Shown one piece after another: positions 36,114 through 44,341 of a stretch of DNA of 64,000 nucleotides; the stretch's first letter is position 1; each line of letters begins with the position of its first letter. This DNA comes from Sneathiella sp. (GTDB lineage Bacteria > Pseudomonadota > Alphaproteobacteria > Sneathiellales > Sneathiellaceae), in the NCBI RefSeq assembly GCF_029233945.1, contig NZ_JARGOQ010000003.1, positions 1 through 64,000 on the forward strand, written 5' to 3'. The position numbers were made by a program, and so were the translations under genes. The notes below the pieces were generated by a model. That model searched no databases, was not told where the DNA came from, and worked only from the letters and a program-made list of their open reading frames with translations.

Positions 36114-37026
36114 TCAACAGACGGGCGAGGGATCGACGCGGTGCGGCTATGTCGCTCTTGTCGGTGCGCCGAATGCCGGAAAATCGACCCTGCTCAATCA
36201 ACTGGTGGGCGCGAAAATCGCCATTGTCACGCCAAAGGTGCAGACGACCCGCACCCGCGTCACCGCAATTGCCATCGAAGCCAATAGCCAGATCATCTTT
36301 GTTGATACGCCGGGCATCTTCAAGCCATCCCGCCGGTTGGAGAAGGCAATGGTTGATGCGGCCTGGAGTGGGGCTGAGGATGCGGACCGCGTCGTCCTGA
36401 TCATAGATGCCGCGAAGGGCATTTCGGCGGATGTGGAGCGCATTATCGCGGGCCTTGAAAAAAATGGGCGGCGCGCGCATGTCATCCTCAACAAGATTGA
36501 TATCCTGAAACGGGATAGTCTTCTCGCGCTTGCGCAGTCCCTCTCCGAGCGGGGCATCTTCGATGAAATATACATGATCTCCGCGTTGACCGGAGACGGG
36601 GTCGCGGATTTGCGGGCCGCTCTTGCGACGGAAATGCCAGAAGGGCCCTGGCTCTACCCTGAGGATCAGCTTGCTATCGCCCCGATGCGCCAACTTGCGG
36701 CAGAGGTGACGCGCGAAAAGCTCTTCATGCGCCTCAATCAGGAGCTTCCCTATTCCCTGACCGTCGAGACGGAAAGCTGGGAAGAGCGAAAAGACGGCTC
36801 CGTCAAGATCCAGCAGGTGGTCTATGTGTCTCGCGCTAATCACAAGCCGATTGTTCTTGGCAAGGGCGGGCAGGCCATCAAGAAGGTCGGGGAACTTGCT
36901 CGCGAGGAGCTGGAGGAGATGCTTGAGCGCCGGGTGCATCTGTTCCTGTTCGTCAAGGTTCGGGAAAAATGGCTCGACGATCCGGAACGCTATCGCGAGA
37001 TGGGCCTCGACTTTCCGAAAGACTGA
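36106..37026 (+). CDS. era: GTPase Era
   Basis: 306 residues with the G1 loop GAPNAGKSTLLNQL, G3 DTPGIF, G4 NKID, and a C-terminal KH domain (IVLGKGGQAIKKVGELAREE). It binds the 3' end of 16S rRNA in 30S assembly. The usual downstream partner recO is not next to it; a Sel1-like gene and tRNA-Ser follow. Confidence 0.97.
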   Translation: MSDQQTGEGSTRCGYVALVGAPNAGKSTLLNQLVGAKIAIVTPKVQTTRTRVTAIAIEANSQIIFVDTPGIFKPSRRLEKAMVDAAWSGAEDADRVVLIIDAAKGISADVERIIAGLEKNGRRAHVILNKIDILKRDSLLALAQSLSERGIFDEIYMISALTGDGVADLRAALATEMPEGPWLYPEDQLAIAPMRQLAAEVTREKLFMRLNQELPYSLTVETESWEERKDGSVKIQQVVYVSRANHKPIVLGKGGQAIKKVGELAREELEEMLERRVHLFLFVKVREKWLDDPERYREMGLDFPKD

Positions 37027-37233
37027 TCGCCCTTTAACGCCGTGGATTCTTCATTTACAGGTCACGATAGCGCGGGTTTCGCGATTATGAAGCTTTAATG
37101 ACCATGGTTAAAAAGTTGAAGAGTGAAACAAAATATTAACCAAATCCCTTCCATCATGCGACTTGAAAAGAATTTAATTCTTTCCGTGAGTGTATTTTTG
37201 TCCGGTTAGTCGCTTGAATATGGGGATTTGGAA

Positions 37234-37503
37234 ATGGCTAAAGGCAGCAAGAATTATATTGAAAAACATCTGAAAAGTGCAGATGCGGGTATTCCTGATG
37301 AACAGTTTCGGGCGGGTCTGATTTTCTCGACCGGAAACGGGGTGCCACAGGATCTGGTGACCGCGCATAAATGGTTTAATCTGGCGGCGATGAACGGCAT
37401 TGAGGAAGCCCGTGAAATTCGCGCCGAGATTTCCATGGATATGTCGTCGCAGGAAATATCCAAGGCGCAGAAAATGGCCCGCGAATGGATCATGGGCCGA
37501 TAG
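37234..37503 (+). CDS. Small Sel1-repeat protein
   Basis: About 89 residues with a single Sel1-like repeat: FRAGLIFSTGNGVPQDLVTA then HKWFNLAAMNGIEEAREIRA. There is no signal peptide, so it is probably cytoplasmic. The ATG at 37234 follows GGGGATTTGG; another start two codons upstream is possible. Function unknown; such proteins usually mediate protein contacts. Confidence 0.8.
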   Translation: MAKGSKNYIEKHLKSADAGIPDEQFRAGLIFSTGNGVPQDLVTAHKWFNLAAMNGIEEAREIRAEISMDMSSQEISKAQKMAREWIMGR

Positions 37504-37583
37504 GCCCTCAATCCACGAAACGTATAAAAAATTGCAACTAAACTCTTTGACAGACAGCCAAAATCTGCCATATTGCCGCCTCC

Positions 37584-37676
37584 GGTGAGCTGGCCGAGTG
37601 GCTGAAGGCGCTCCCCTGCTAAGGGAGTATGGGGTTTATAGCTCCATCGAGGGTTCGAATCCCTCGCTCACCGCCA
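37584..37676 (+). tRNA. serX: tRNA-Ser(GCU)
   Basis: 93 bases including the encoded CCA. The acceptor stem GGTGAGC pairs with GCTCACC, the anticodon loop CTGCTAA carries GCT at 37618-37620, a long variable arm typical of serine tRNAs follows, and the T-loop is GGTTCGAATCC. It marks the left edge of the mobile region. Confidence 0.96.
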
Positions 37677-37940
37677 CTTCACAGACAGGATAATTCCTCA
37701 AACTCCTGTTTTCCTGTATAGCCGAATTCGTCCCTAAATTCCCGTAAGTTAGCGCATTGGCAGCATCGCGGCGCCAGCTCCGGAGACAGTTTTCCGCAAT
37801 AACCCACGGGCCTAATGGCCGATTATCTCCCTGACCCTGTTTTCTGGTACGGAAGGGAGAGATTTAAGATGCAGATAACTTCAAGTTTGGCATAAAAAAG
37901 GCCGAGGAAAGATGAAGGGTCGCAGCTGTTCCAGTCAGGT
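37677..37940. other. Non-coding stretch between tRNA-Ser and the recombinase
   Basis: No credible gene. This is where the left junction of the island should lie. I could not identify an attachment-site repeat by eye, and the terminal part of the tRNA does not recur as an obvious copy in the window. Confidence 0.4.
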
Positions 37941-39683
37941 TCAGATGATGCCAAACAGCTTGCGCTGGTCCTGCCAGAGCACAGGCAGGCGGGAAGCCGA
38001 GACAAGCTTTTTTGCAGTCAGTTCCGGTGGCTGTGTTCCGGTGAGAATTGCGCGGACAATTTCCGGCGCTAGATAATTCAGCCTGAGAATGCGGGTAAAG
38101 TAACTGTCACTGATACCCGCCTCTTTTGCGAGCTGTCCGATGGTACAGGCCTCATTCTGCAGGGCACGATCCTGGAACATTTTTGCCTGCGCCAGTAACC
38201 GGACCAGACTGCGGTCCGGTATTTGAGCCCCGTCTCGCGTGGAAGTTCCATTGACAAGCATCCGCATTTCCATACCGGTGCGTTTCAGCTTCGCCGGGAT
38301 ATGAAGGATCTCGATATTTACATCCTTGCCAACTCTCTGCACTTTCCGGGCTGATGTGATCTCACCGTCGAGCAAGGTAAGGGCATTCCTGTCAATCCGG
38401 ATATCGACATGCTCCCCAAACACATCGACCCGGTCAATCAGCAACAGGAGGATCTGCCGCATCCTTGTAAGCTCAAGCTTGGCCCAGCATTGCCGTAAAT
38501 GCCGGATTTTGCCAAGGAACTGTTGCTGGCTGTCTGGATCCCTGATCTCTGCTGTAACGGCATCCAGCATCGAGGCCTCATCTTCGAGATACCGATACAG
38601 CCTGTCTGTTACCAGTGTTTCAATTTCGCGGGCCGGCAGTCGCCGTCCCCTGTCTTTTGCCGTGCGGGGTCCGGATATCAGGGTGCGGGAGACATAATAA
38701 CGGTAGCGCTGCCCCTTTTTATTCGAATGGCTGGGGGTCATCCGCTGCCCGTTGCCATCAAACAATAGTCCGGTCAGCAGGCTCGGGCTTTTAGTCTTGC
38801 TTCCCGTTTGTCGCGGGCGCCTGTTCGCCGCCAGTCGCGTCTGCACCTGATCCCACAAGCCCTGGCCCACAATCGCCTGATGCTCCCCGGGATAGCTAGT
38901 ACCTTTATGGGGTATCTCGCCGATGTAAATACGGTTCTGCAACAGATGATAGAGCGCCCCGCGAGCAAAGGGATTACCACCCTTCCGCTGGCCCTTCGCG
39001 GACGTCCGGACCTTGCTGACAATGCCGTCTGATTTGAGTTTCTCACGAAGGATGGCGACGGAGCCGAGCTCGACATAGCGCCGGAAGATATGGCGCACCT
39101 TTTCCGCCTCGGCCTTGTTGATGACGAGCTTGCGATCCAGGGTGTCGTAGCCGAGTGGCAGGTTGCCGCCCATCCACATGCCCTTCTTCTTTGAGGCGGC
39201 GATCTTGTCACGAATGCGCTCGGCCGTCACCTCGCGCTCGAACTGCGCGAAGGAGAGCAGCACATTAAGGGTCAGTCGTCCCATGGAAGTGGTGGTGTTG
39301 AACGCCTGAGTTACCGAGACAAAGGAGACTTTTGCTGCATCGAAGATATCGACGATCCTGGCAAAGTCGGAAAGGGCACGGGTCAGCCGGTCGACCTTGT
39401 AGACAACCACCACATCAATCCTGCCCGCGGCGATATCAGCGAGCAGTCTTTGCAGGGCAGGACGGTCCATGGTGGCGCCGGAGATGCCGCCATCATCATA
39501 GTAGTCGGAGAGCATTTTCCAGCCCTCATGCTTCTGGCTGGCGATATAGGCTTCACAGGCCTCGCGCTGGGCATCAAGGGAGTTGAATTCCTGCTCCAGC
39601 CCTTCTTCATGGGACTTGCGGGTATAGATGGCGCAGCGGGTTTCGGACGAGGGCTTTGCCCGTTTGACAGGCTGTTTACCCAT
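37941..39683 (-). CDS. Large serine recombinase (site-specific integrase/resolvase)
   Basis: 580 residues. The N-terminal resolvase domain shows CAIYTRKSHEE (catalytic Ser about 24), YYDDGGISGATMDRPALQRL, DVVVVYKVDRLTRALSDFAR and LLSFAQFEREVTAERIRDKI. A 'recombinase' domain (GYDTLDRKLVINKAEAEKV, YHLLQNRIYIGEI) and a zinc-ribbon-like/coiled-coil C-terminal part follow. Such enzymes integrate and excise phages and islands through short core sites. It is the gene nearest the tRNA and the likely mover of this element. It overlaps the DUF2924 gene by eight bases. Confidence 0.93.
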   Translation of the reverse strand: MGKQPVKRAKPSSETRCAIYTRKSHEEGLEQEFNSLDAQREACEAYIASQKHEGWKMLSDYYDDGGISGATMDRPALQRLLADIAAGRIDVVVVYKVDRLTRALSDFARIVDIFDAAKVSFVSVTQAFNTTTSMGRLTLNVLLSFAQFEREVTAERIRDKIAASKKKGMWMGGNLPLGYDTLDRKLVINKAEAEKVRHIFRRYVELGSVAILREKLKSDGIVSKVRTSAKGQRKGGNPFARGALYHLLQNRIYIGEIPHKGTSYPGEHQAIVGQGLWDQVQTRLAANRRPRQTGSKTKSPSLLTGLLFDGNGQRMTPSHSNKKGQRYRYYVSRTLISGPRTAKDRGRRLPAREIETLVTDRLYRYLEDEASMLDAVTAEIRDPDSQQQFLGKIRHLRQCWAKLELTRMRQILLLLIDRVDVFGEHVDIRIDRNALTLLDGEITSARKVQRVGKDVNIEILHIPAKLKRTGMEMRMLVNGTSTRDGAQIPDRSLVRLLAQAKMFQDRALQNEACTIGQLAKEAGISDSYFTRILRLNYLAPEIVRAILTGTQPPELTAKKLVSASRLPVLWQDQRKLFGII

Positions 39684-40167
39684 GATCTGCCTTCGTCTTC
39701 TTCAGGCCGAAGAAGCGCGGCCCCGACCAGCGGGTGCGGGTAATCTCCCGGGCCAGTTGTGACAGGGAGCCATAACGTTTTCCCTCATACTCAAACCCGT
39801 TCTCGAGGACATTGACCATATAAGTCCGGCCCTGCCACTCGCGGATCAGTCTTGAACCCGGCCTGGGGCCGAACCTGGTATCAAGAGCAGCGAGATTGTT
39901 CTCTGCGAGCTGCCGGGAAAGGGTCACCAGTCTCCGTCGATGCGTAGGCGCCAGACCGCCAAAGGCCCTTTCCTGCAGGGTATGCGCAAGACGCCGGATG
40001 ACGAGGTCGCGGCTGAACCTCCGCGGAACCGGTGTATTGAACAGTCGCTGCCATTTTTTATGCAGGTCTTTCGTCGGCGCGCTTCGAAGGGACGCGATTT
40101 CCTGTTCGATATCAATATTACTTCTATCAACCGCGCCGGCACTTGGTAGTGATCTGTCGGCCCTCAT
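39676..40167 (-). CDS. DUF2924 protein
   Basis: 163 residues matching DUF2924: DLHKKWQRLFNTPVPRRFSR, LVIRRLAHTLQERAFGGL, then a basic C-terminal half with RLIREWQGRTYMVNVLENGF and YGSLSQLAREIT, which resembles a small DNA-binding fold. This family nearly always lies next to a serine recombinase in alphaproteobacterial islands and may be its accessory factor (inference). Confidence 0.88.
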   Translation of the reverse strand: MRADRSLPSAGAVDRSNIDIEQEIASLRSAPTKDLHKKWQRLFNTPVPRRFSRDLVIRRLAHTLQERAFGGLAPTHRRRLVTLSRQLAENNLAALDTRFGPRPGSRLIREWQGRTYMVNVLENGFEYEGKRYGSLSQLAREITRTRWSGPRFFGLKKTKADHG

Positions 40168-40502
40168 TCCAGGTCTCCGGAGAGGGAGTAGCGGCTGATG
40201 CCATCCTTGCCTTTCTGCCGCTCAACGGGCACCCCTTTCTTGCGCAAACCCGTCAGAGCGGCCCGGATACTGTGCGCCTGCCATCCGGTCGCCTTCTGCA
40301 GGTCCTGCATCCGTGCGCCTTTTGGACGTTTGATGAGCTTCAGAATGATATTGGGCTTTGTAGGGGAGGGTTTTACCGGCTTCCGGGCATTGGAAGAGGA
40401 TGCCTGCTTGGCCGCCGCTTTGGCGGGCCCTGCGTTTGATGGCGGCATTTTCGCCTTTGCTTCAATTGCCTCCGGTTTCGGTTCTGTCTCTGTTACTGTC
40501 AT
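40164..40502 (-). CDS. DUF3489 winged-helix-like protein
   Basis: About 112 residues from ATG 40502; the frame is open upstream but Pro-rich and probably not translated. An Ala/Pro/Lys-rich linker precedes a DUF3489 domain: NIILKLIKRPKGARMQDLQK, ATGWQAHSIRAALTGLRKKG and GISRYSL, which looks like a winged helix. Overlaps DUF2924 by four bases, so it is part of the same recombinase cassette. Confidence 0.85.
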   Translation of the reverse strand: MTVTETEPKPEAIEAKAKMPPSNAGPAKAAAKQASSSNARKPVKPSPTKPNIILKLIKRPKGARMQDLQKATGWQAHSIRAALTGLRKKGVPVERQKGKDGISRYSLSGDLE

Positions 40503-40689
40503 ATCGACCTCCGTGGTTTTGCCTCGGCGGTACACCAGGGCTTGCACCGAGGCGAGCCCGGCACCTGAGGGAGGAGGCCGGGCTGGCGAGGGGAGGCGTT
40601 CAGGCATCCTTATATCGCCGTCACAGTACCGCTCTGTTGGCGGCGGAAGTCCAGTCCTTTCTGCACCGGGTGAACATCAGCCGGTTTGT

Positions 40690-41628
40690 TCACGCCGCCT
40701 TCTTGATCAGCCAGTCTATGAGACCTGCCTTCAGCGCCTGACCGGCGAGCGCAGCGGCGTCCATCAGGATGATGTCGCTGTCCCGGGCATCAAGACTTTG
40801 CTTGCTGGAATGATAGACGTAAAAATATTTATCCGCCGCCATCGCATTAAACTGCTCTATATAGTCATCAATCTGGGCCTGCCTGGTCGCGGACTTGACC
40901 TGGACGATCGCCCGCTCTCCGGTAGTCGGCAGCAGGAGCTCCAGATCAAGGGTCTTCTGGGTGCCACCAAGAGAACTGATGCGCTGCCAGCCGCTCCGGC
41001 TGAACAGGAGCTCGGTAAAGAGTTCAAAATCCTGCCAGGTGAGAAGCCGGATGATCACTTCGGTTGTCGCCAGCAACTGCCTGCGGGCGTCCTGCGCTGC
41101 CGTGATCTCGGGCAGGTCCTCGTCCTGCAGTTTGCGCAGCAGATAGTCAAACTGATCCGGCTTCAGGGTGCAGATGGTTCCCTGGTACGCGGCAACTTTG
41201 GTGAGATTGCCGCTCAGCTCGCCGATCAGCAGCGGCGTGCCCGAGAACGAGACCTTCTGCCAGCCCGATATCGTGCGGCGGAAGCGGCTTCCTTGCGGAT
41301 ATTGTTTCGGGTCACTGCCGAGATACTCGACGTCGGGGGCAAGTTCCGCCCACCAGAGTGATCCGCCGGAGAAGGTGACCCAGACAACATCGGGATCGGG
41401 ATCGTAAAAGCCGAGGATCTGACTGGCATGTCCGGTGGCGGTCCCTGCGGCTTTCCCCTGATCGAGAAAAACATTTCTGATGGCCTCCCGATCACCGGAA
41501 CGGGCCATCTCGTGGGGGACATCATAATAGGCGAGGGGAGCAATGCCCTCTTCCAGGCAATGCTGTTCCCATCCGCCCCGCACACCGAGTTTGATATAGC
41601 GTGCCTTTGTAAATGTCTTCCGTGTCAT
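40690..41628 (-). CDS. PD-(D/E)XK restriction endonuclease-like protein
   Basis: 312 residues. The C-terminal half has an Mrr-like nuclease core: DFELFTELLFSRSGWQRISS, Asp in KTLDLELLLPTTGER (about 228), and QVKS (Lys about 245). The N-terminal half (GGWEQHCLEEGIAPLAYYDV, WVTFSGGSLWWAEL, LSGNLTKVAAYQGTICTL) resembles nothing I can name and may recognise DNA. It could be a restriction enzyme against modified or foreign DNA. RBS AAGGAG lies just upstream of ATG, directly after a stem-loop. It faces the same way as the ParB-methyltransferase but about 1.1 kb downstream of it. Confidence 0.72.
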   Translation of the reverse strand: MTRKTFTKARYIKLGVRGGWEQHCLEEGIAPLAYYDVPHEMARSGDREAIRNVFLDQGKAAGTATGHASQILGFYDPDPDVVWVTFSGGSLWWAELAPDVEYLGSDPKQYPQGSRFRRTISGWQKVSFSGTPLLIGELSGNLTKVAAYQGTICTLKPDQFDYLLRKLQDEDLPEITAAQDARRQLLATTEVIIRLLTWQDFELFTELLFSRSGWQRISSLGGTQKTLDLELLLPTTGERAIVQVKSATRQAQIDDYIEQFNAMAADKYFYVYHSSKQSLDARDSDIILMDAAALAGQALKAGLIDWLIKKAA

Positions 41629-41641
41629 TGCTCCGAACTCC

Positions 41642-41749
41642 TTATAAAACTAAAAGGTCACCGGAGCGTTGCCGCTCTGGTGACCGGGAGTTAAGAAGTT
41701 GCAACGTGACAACCGCGACGATCTTTAGCCGTGAAGCCTGGACATACAT
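41642..41749 (-). CDS. Possible 35-residue ORF upstream of the nuclease
   Basis: On the minus strand an ATG at 41749 preceded by GGGAGG opens a 35-residue frame ending at 41642, 14 bases before the nuclease ATG. The translation starts MYVQASRLKIVAVV and ends in SGDLLVL. The region also forms stable RNA hairpins, so coding and structure may compete here; I cannot say which is selected. Confidence 0.25.
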   Translation of the reverse strand: MYVQASRLKIVAVVTLQLLNSRSPERQRSGDLLVL

Positions 41750-41930
41750 CGCCGCCTCCCGGCCATAGAGGACCGAAAGGCGGCATCATTCCGGCTGATG
41801 CCAGCCGCTGTGTGCAGGGTTCTTAAGCCCCGGCGGGTAAAACCATACCCGCGACCCGGACGTTAGCTTGCCGGGCCGCCGAGTTCAAGCGGATCAGGTG
41901 ATGGCTGGTCCGGTTTCCGCAGAACCGGGG
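41656..41930 (-). ncRNA. Candidate structured RNA or leader before the nuclease gene
   Basis: Between the DUF5681 gene and the nuclease gene lies about 320 bases of non-coding DNA packed with stable hairpins when transcribed leftward. The stems are CCGGTT/AACCGG (41910-41928), CCCGG/CCGGG (41855-41875), GCGGGTA/TACCCGC (41833-41852), and GGCATCA/TGATGCC (41782-41802), which competes with CGGCTG/CAGCCG (41792-41807). A 13-bp stem GGTCACC...GGTGACC (41656-41685) is followed on the minus strand by TTTTAGTTTTAT. The last looks like a terminator placed right before the ribosome site. Confidence 0.45.
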
Positions 41931-41948
41931 CGGACTGTGGCATTGATG

Positions 41949-42353
41949 TTAGCGGTTTTTCCAGTCTTCATCGTCGTCAAAGGCGCCAGGCGGCGGCTTA
42001 CGGGTCTTGTTTTTCTCTATTTGGTCCGCCATCCACTCTTCCGGTGTCATCTCGGCGGGGGCAAGCAGAACCCCGGAACCCTCGTTGATGATGCCGGGGC
42101 GGTACCTTTCCAGTATTTGTCCGAATTTCTTCATTGCCCGGGGGCGGGCGTCGTCCAGGGCCGCCTTGCGGAGATTGAGCAGGGTGATGTCCAGTAGCGT
42201 CCGCCGCTTTTTCCTGCCATCCTCCATCACGACATATTCCTGCAGCATGATATCCCGCAGCATCGTTTTAAGGTTTTTCGACCCCATTGGCCGTCCACCC
42301 GGATTGACGCCGTCTTTCTGGGTTCTTCCTCCTGTCTGGCCGTTATTCGTCAT
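41949..42353 (-). CDS. DUF5681-type small protein
   Basis: About 134 residues from ATG 42353 (GGAGAG upstream). The N-terminal 'GGRPMGSKNLKTML' after NPGG is the Gly/Arg-rich DUF5681 motif; later LLAPAEMTPEEWMADQIEKN is shared in spirit with the sister gene's MVAPKGITPEQYVKQYG. An 11-base overlap joins it to that gene. The family is common in phage-like islands and function is unknown. Confidence 0.7.
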   Translation of the reverse strand: MTNNGQTGGRTQKDGVNPGGRPMGSKNLKTMLRDIMLQEYVVMEDGRKKRRTLLDITLLNLRKAALDDARPRAMKKFGQILERYRPGIINEGSGVLLAPAEMTPEEWMADQIEKNKTRKPPPGAFDDDEDWKNR

Positions 42354-42747
42354 CGATGATCTCTCCATATTGTTTCACATATTGTTCAGGCGTTATTCCT
42401 TTCGGCGCGACCATCACTCCGCCGTCGCTTTCCGGAGGCGGGGTATCAATAAGGCCATGATCCTCGCAGAGCTCGACAAGCCGGATCAGGGGGGTGATTT
42501 CTCCTTTCATCATCTGCTGAACCATTCGCCAGACCATGGCTTCAAAGGGATGTATCTTTCTGGCTTTGCCGTTAATTTTCATAGCTACCGGCTCATCAAG
42601 AAAGGCCGAGATATCGACCGGGCCGGTCTTCCTGCTCTTCGGCCGCCCCTTCGGATTGCCCGACTGGCCTTTCTTCCAGCGGGTGTCTTTCGGCGGCCGG
42701 CCATGACCGACCTCATAGTCGCCATCAGGCTTTTTCCTGTCCGTCAT
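42343..42747 (-). CDS. DUF5681 domain protein
   Basis: 134 residues with the diagnostic VGHGRPPKDTRWKKGQSGNP followed by KGRPKSRK, a basic N-terminal motif of DUF5681. The rest is helical (HPFEAMVWRMVQQMMKGEIT). It overlaps the ParB-methyltransferase stop by four bases. DUF5681 genes are often near phage terminase or methylase genes; function not known. Confidence 0.8.
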   Translation of the reverse strand: MTDRKKPDGDYEVGHGRPPKDTRWKKGQSGNPKGRPKSRKTGPVDISAFLDEPVAMKINGKARKIHPFEAMVWRMVQQMMKGEITPLIRLVELCEDHGLIDTPPPESDGGVMVAPKGITPEQYVKQYGEIIDDE

Positions 42748-44096
42748 GACGCTCTCCCTTCTCGATTGATGACCGTGCCGGGGAGAGAGCTCTCACCGGA
42801 GTTTTCTGTTCGTTCCGCAGCTATCGCGTCAAATGTCTGGCCGGTCTCTTTATGGACCGCCGGAACGCCGGTGGCCTCTGCGAGCCGTCTGACAATGACA
42901 TCGCAGTACCGGGGATCAAGCTCGATGCCATAGCCACGCCGTCCGGTTTTCTCCGCCGCTATCAGCGTGGTACCGCTACCGGCGAAGGCATCCAGCACAA
43001 TGCCGTTCCGCTTCGAGCAGTCGAGAATGGCATCGGCAACCAGGGCGACAGGCTTTACTGTCGGGTGCAGGGCAAGATCCGCATCGCGGGTCTTGCCGAA
43101 GCTGTTGATCCCGGCGTATGTCCAGAGATTGGTGCGGTTGCGACCATGTTTGCCGAGCTCGACATTGTTGATATGTTTGCCCGTCCCGGCCTTGAAGACA
43201 AAGACCAGTTCATGCTGTGACCGGTAGAGCGATCCCATGCCGCCGTTGGTCTTGGCCCAGACGCAGATATTCATCAATGAAGAGTAGGAGAGCTTGCCCG
43301 CCGCATGCATCTCGCCGATATGGCGCCAGTCCATGCAGATGAACTGGACCGCGCCGTCCTGACTGAAGCAGGCGAGGTTTTTGAAGACGGTGCCGAGGAA
43401 GCCAGTAAAGCCCTCCTCGTCCATTTCCCCCGTCGCCATGGCGAACTCACGGTGGCGGACCTTGCCGAGGCCGCAGACATGGCCGTCGACGGGTACGTTA
43501 TAGGGTGGGTCGGTGAAGACCAGTTGCGCCTTGTCCTTTCCCAGAAGGGCAGCATAGACATTCGCATCGGTGGCATCGCCGCAGATCAACCGGTGTTTTC
43601 CGATCTGCCAGATATCGCCGACCTGCGTGATGGCCGGTCCGTTATCAACGAGAGGGATGTTCTCTTCAGGATCATCTGACGTCTCCGCATTGAGTTCACC
43701 GATGAGAATATCGATCTCGGGGGTCTCGAACCCGGTGAGGGTAATATCGAAGTCAAGATCGATCGTGAGAAGTTCCTGCAGCTCGATGGCGAGGATCTCG
43801 GGGTTCCAGCCGGCAAGCTCCGCAAGGCGGTTGTCGGCAATGATATAGGCCTTGATCTGTTCTTCTGTCAGATCCGCAAGGCAGAGCGTCGGCACGGTCT
43901 CGAGCTTAAGAAACCGCGCCGCCTCGATCCGGCCGTGACCAGCGATGACACCGCCCGTTCCATCGACCAGGACCGGGTTGGTAAAGCCGAACTCTTCTAT
44001 GCTGTCGGCGATCTGCCGGATCTGCTTTTTTGAATGGGTGCGGGCATTGCGCGCATAGGGCGTGAGCGCATCAAGGCGCTGAAGTTTTATTTCCAT
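42744..44096 (-). CDS. ParB-domain DNA methyltransferase (beta-class adenine type)
   Basis: About 450 residues from ATG 44096. The N-terminal ParB/Srx-like domain has YARNARTHSKKQIRQIADSI, GFTNPVLVDGTGGVIAGHGR and LTEEQIKAYIIADNRLAELA. The methyltransferase domain has the catalytic DPPY (VFTDPPYNVPVDG) before the SAM motif VLDAFAGSGTTLIAAEKTGR, which is the beta-class order seen in CcrM-like N6-adenine enzymes. The fusion is common in alphaproteobacterial mobile elements. It may mark element DNA or protect it from host restriction. Its leader holds an attenuator-like terminator. Confidence 0.9.
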   Translation of the reverse strand: MEIKLQRLDALTPYARNARTHSKKQIRQIADSIEEFGFTNPVLVDGTGGVIAGHGRIEAARFLKLETVPTLCLADLTEEQIKAYIIADNRLAELAGWNPEILAIELQELLTIDLDFDITLTGFETPEIDILIGELNAETSDDPEENIPLVDNGPAITQVGDIWQIGKHRLICGDATDANVYAALLGKDKAQLVFTDPPYNVPVDGHVCGLGKVRHREFAMATGEMDEEGFTGFLGTVFKNLACFSQDGAVQFICMDWRHIGEMHAAGKLSYSSLMNICVWAKTNGGMGSLYRSQHELVFVFKAGTGKHINNVELGKHGRNRTNLWTYAGINSFGKTRDADLALHPTVKPVALVADAILDCSKRNGIVLDAFAGSGTTLIAAEKTGRRGYGIELDPRYCDVIVRRLAEATGVPAVHKETGQTFDAIAAERTENSGESSLPGTVINREGRAS

Positions 44097-44142
44097 ATGT
44101 TTTATGAGCATGTTTGGCTCCTATAAAATCGGAACCAGCCAT

Positions 44143-44185
44143 AAAAAAAGCGCAGTTCCGGAAGTTACCGAAAACCACGCTCACA
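44143..44185 (-). terminator. Intrinsic terminator in the leader of the methyltransferase gene
   Basis: Read leftward, AGCGTGGTT pairs with AACTGCGCT (two G-U wobbles), with an inner CGG/CCG stem, followed by seven Ts. It lies about 50 bases before the methyltransferase ATG and 20 bases after a 21-codon reading frame, the layout of a transcription attenuator. Confidence 0.65.
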
Positions 44186-44206
44186 CCATGGAAAGCTATG
44201 GACCGT

Positions 44207-44272
44207 TCAGGACGACGCGCAAGACCATGCTCCGCTTTCCCATCCACCGAAGAAAGGTCCCGGCAGGGCCAT
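44207..44272 (-). CDS. Possible 21-residue leader peptide
   Basis: A short frame (MALPGPFFGGWESGAWSCAS plus one Ser) starts at ATG 44272, with AAGGAGG 12 bases upstream, a spacing somewhat longer than ideal. It is followed by the terminator at 44143-44185. It could be a leader peptide for attenuation, but length and spacing make this tentative. Confidence 0.3.
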   Translation of the reverse strand: MALPGPFFGGWESGAWSCASS

Positions 44273-44304
44273 GCCTGACGTTTGCCTCCTTCTAAGGCAA
44301 CCTA

Positions 44305-44333
44305 AACATAGGATAAACACGCAACAATTGCAA
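44305..44333 (-). promoter_or_regulatory. Sigma-70-type promoter for the methyltransferase operon
   Basis: On the minus strand TTGCAA (44333-44328) and TATGTT (44310-44305) are separated by exactly 17 bases. The predicted start is near 44298, just before the AAGGAGG of the leader frame. Confidence 0.5.
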
Positions 44334-44341
44334 GGGGAAAT

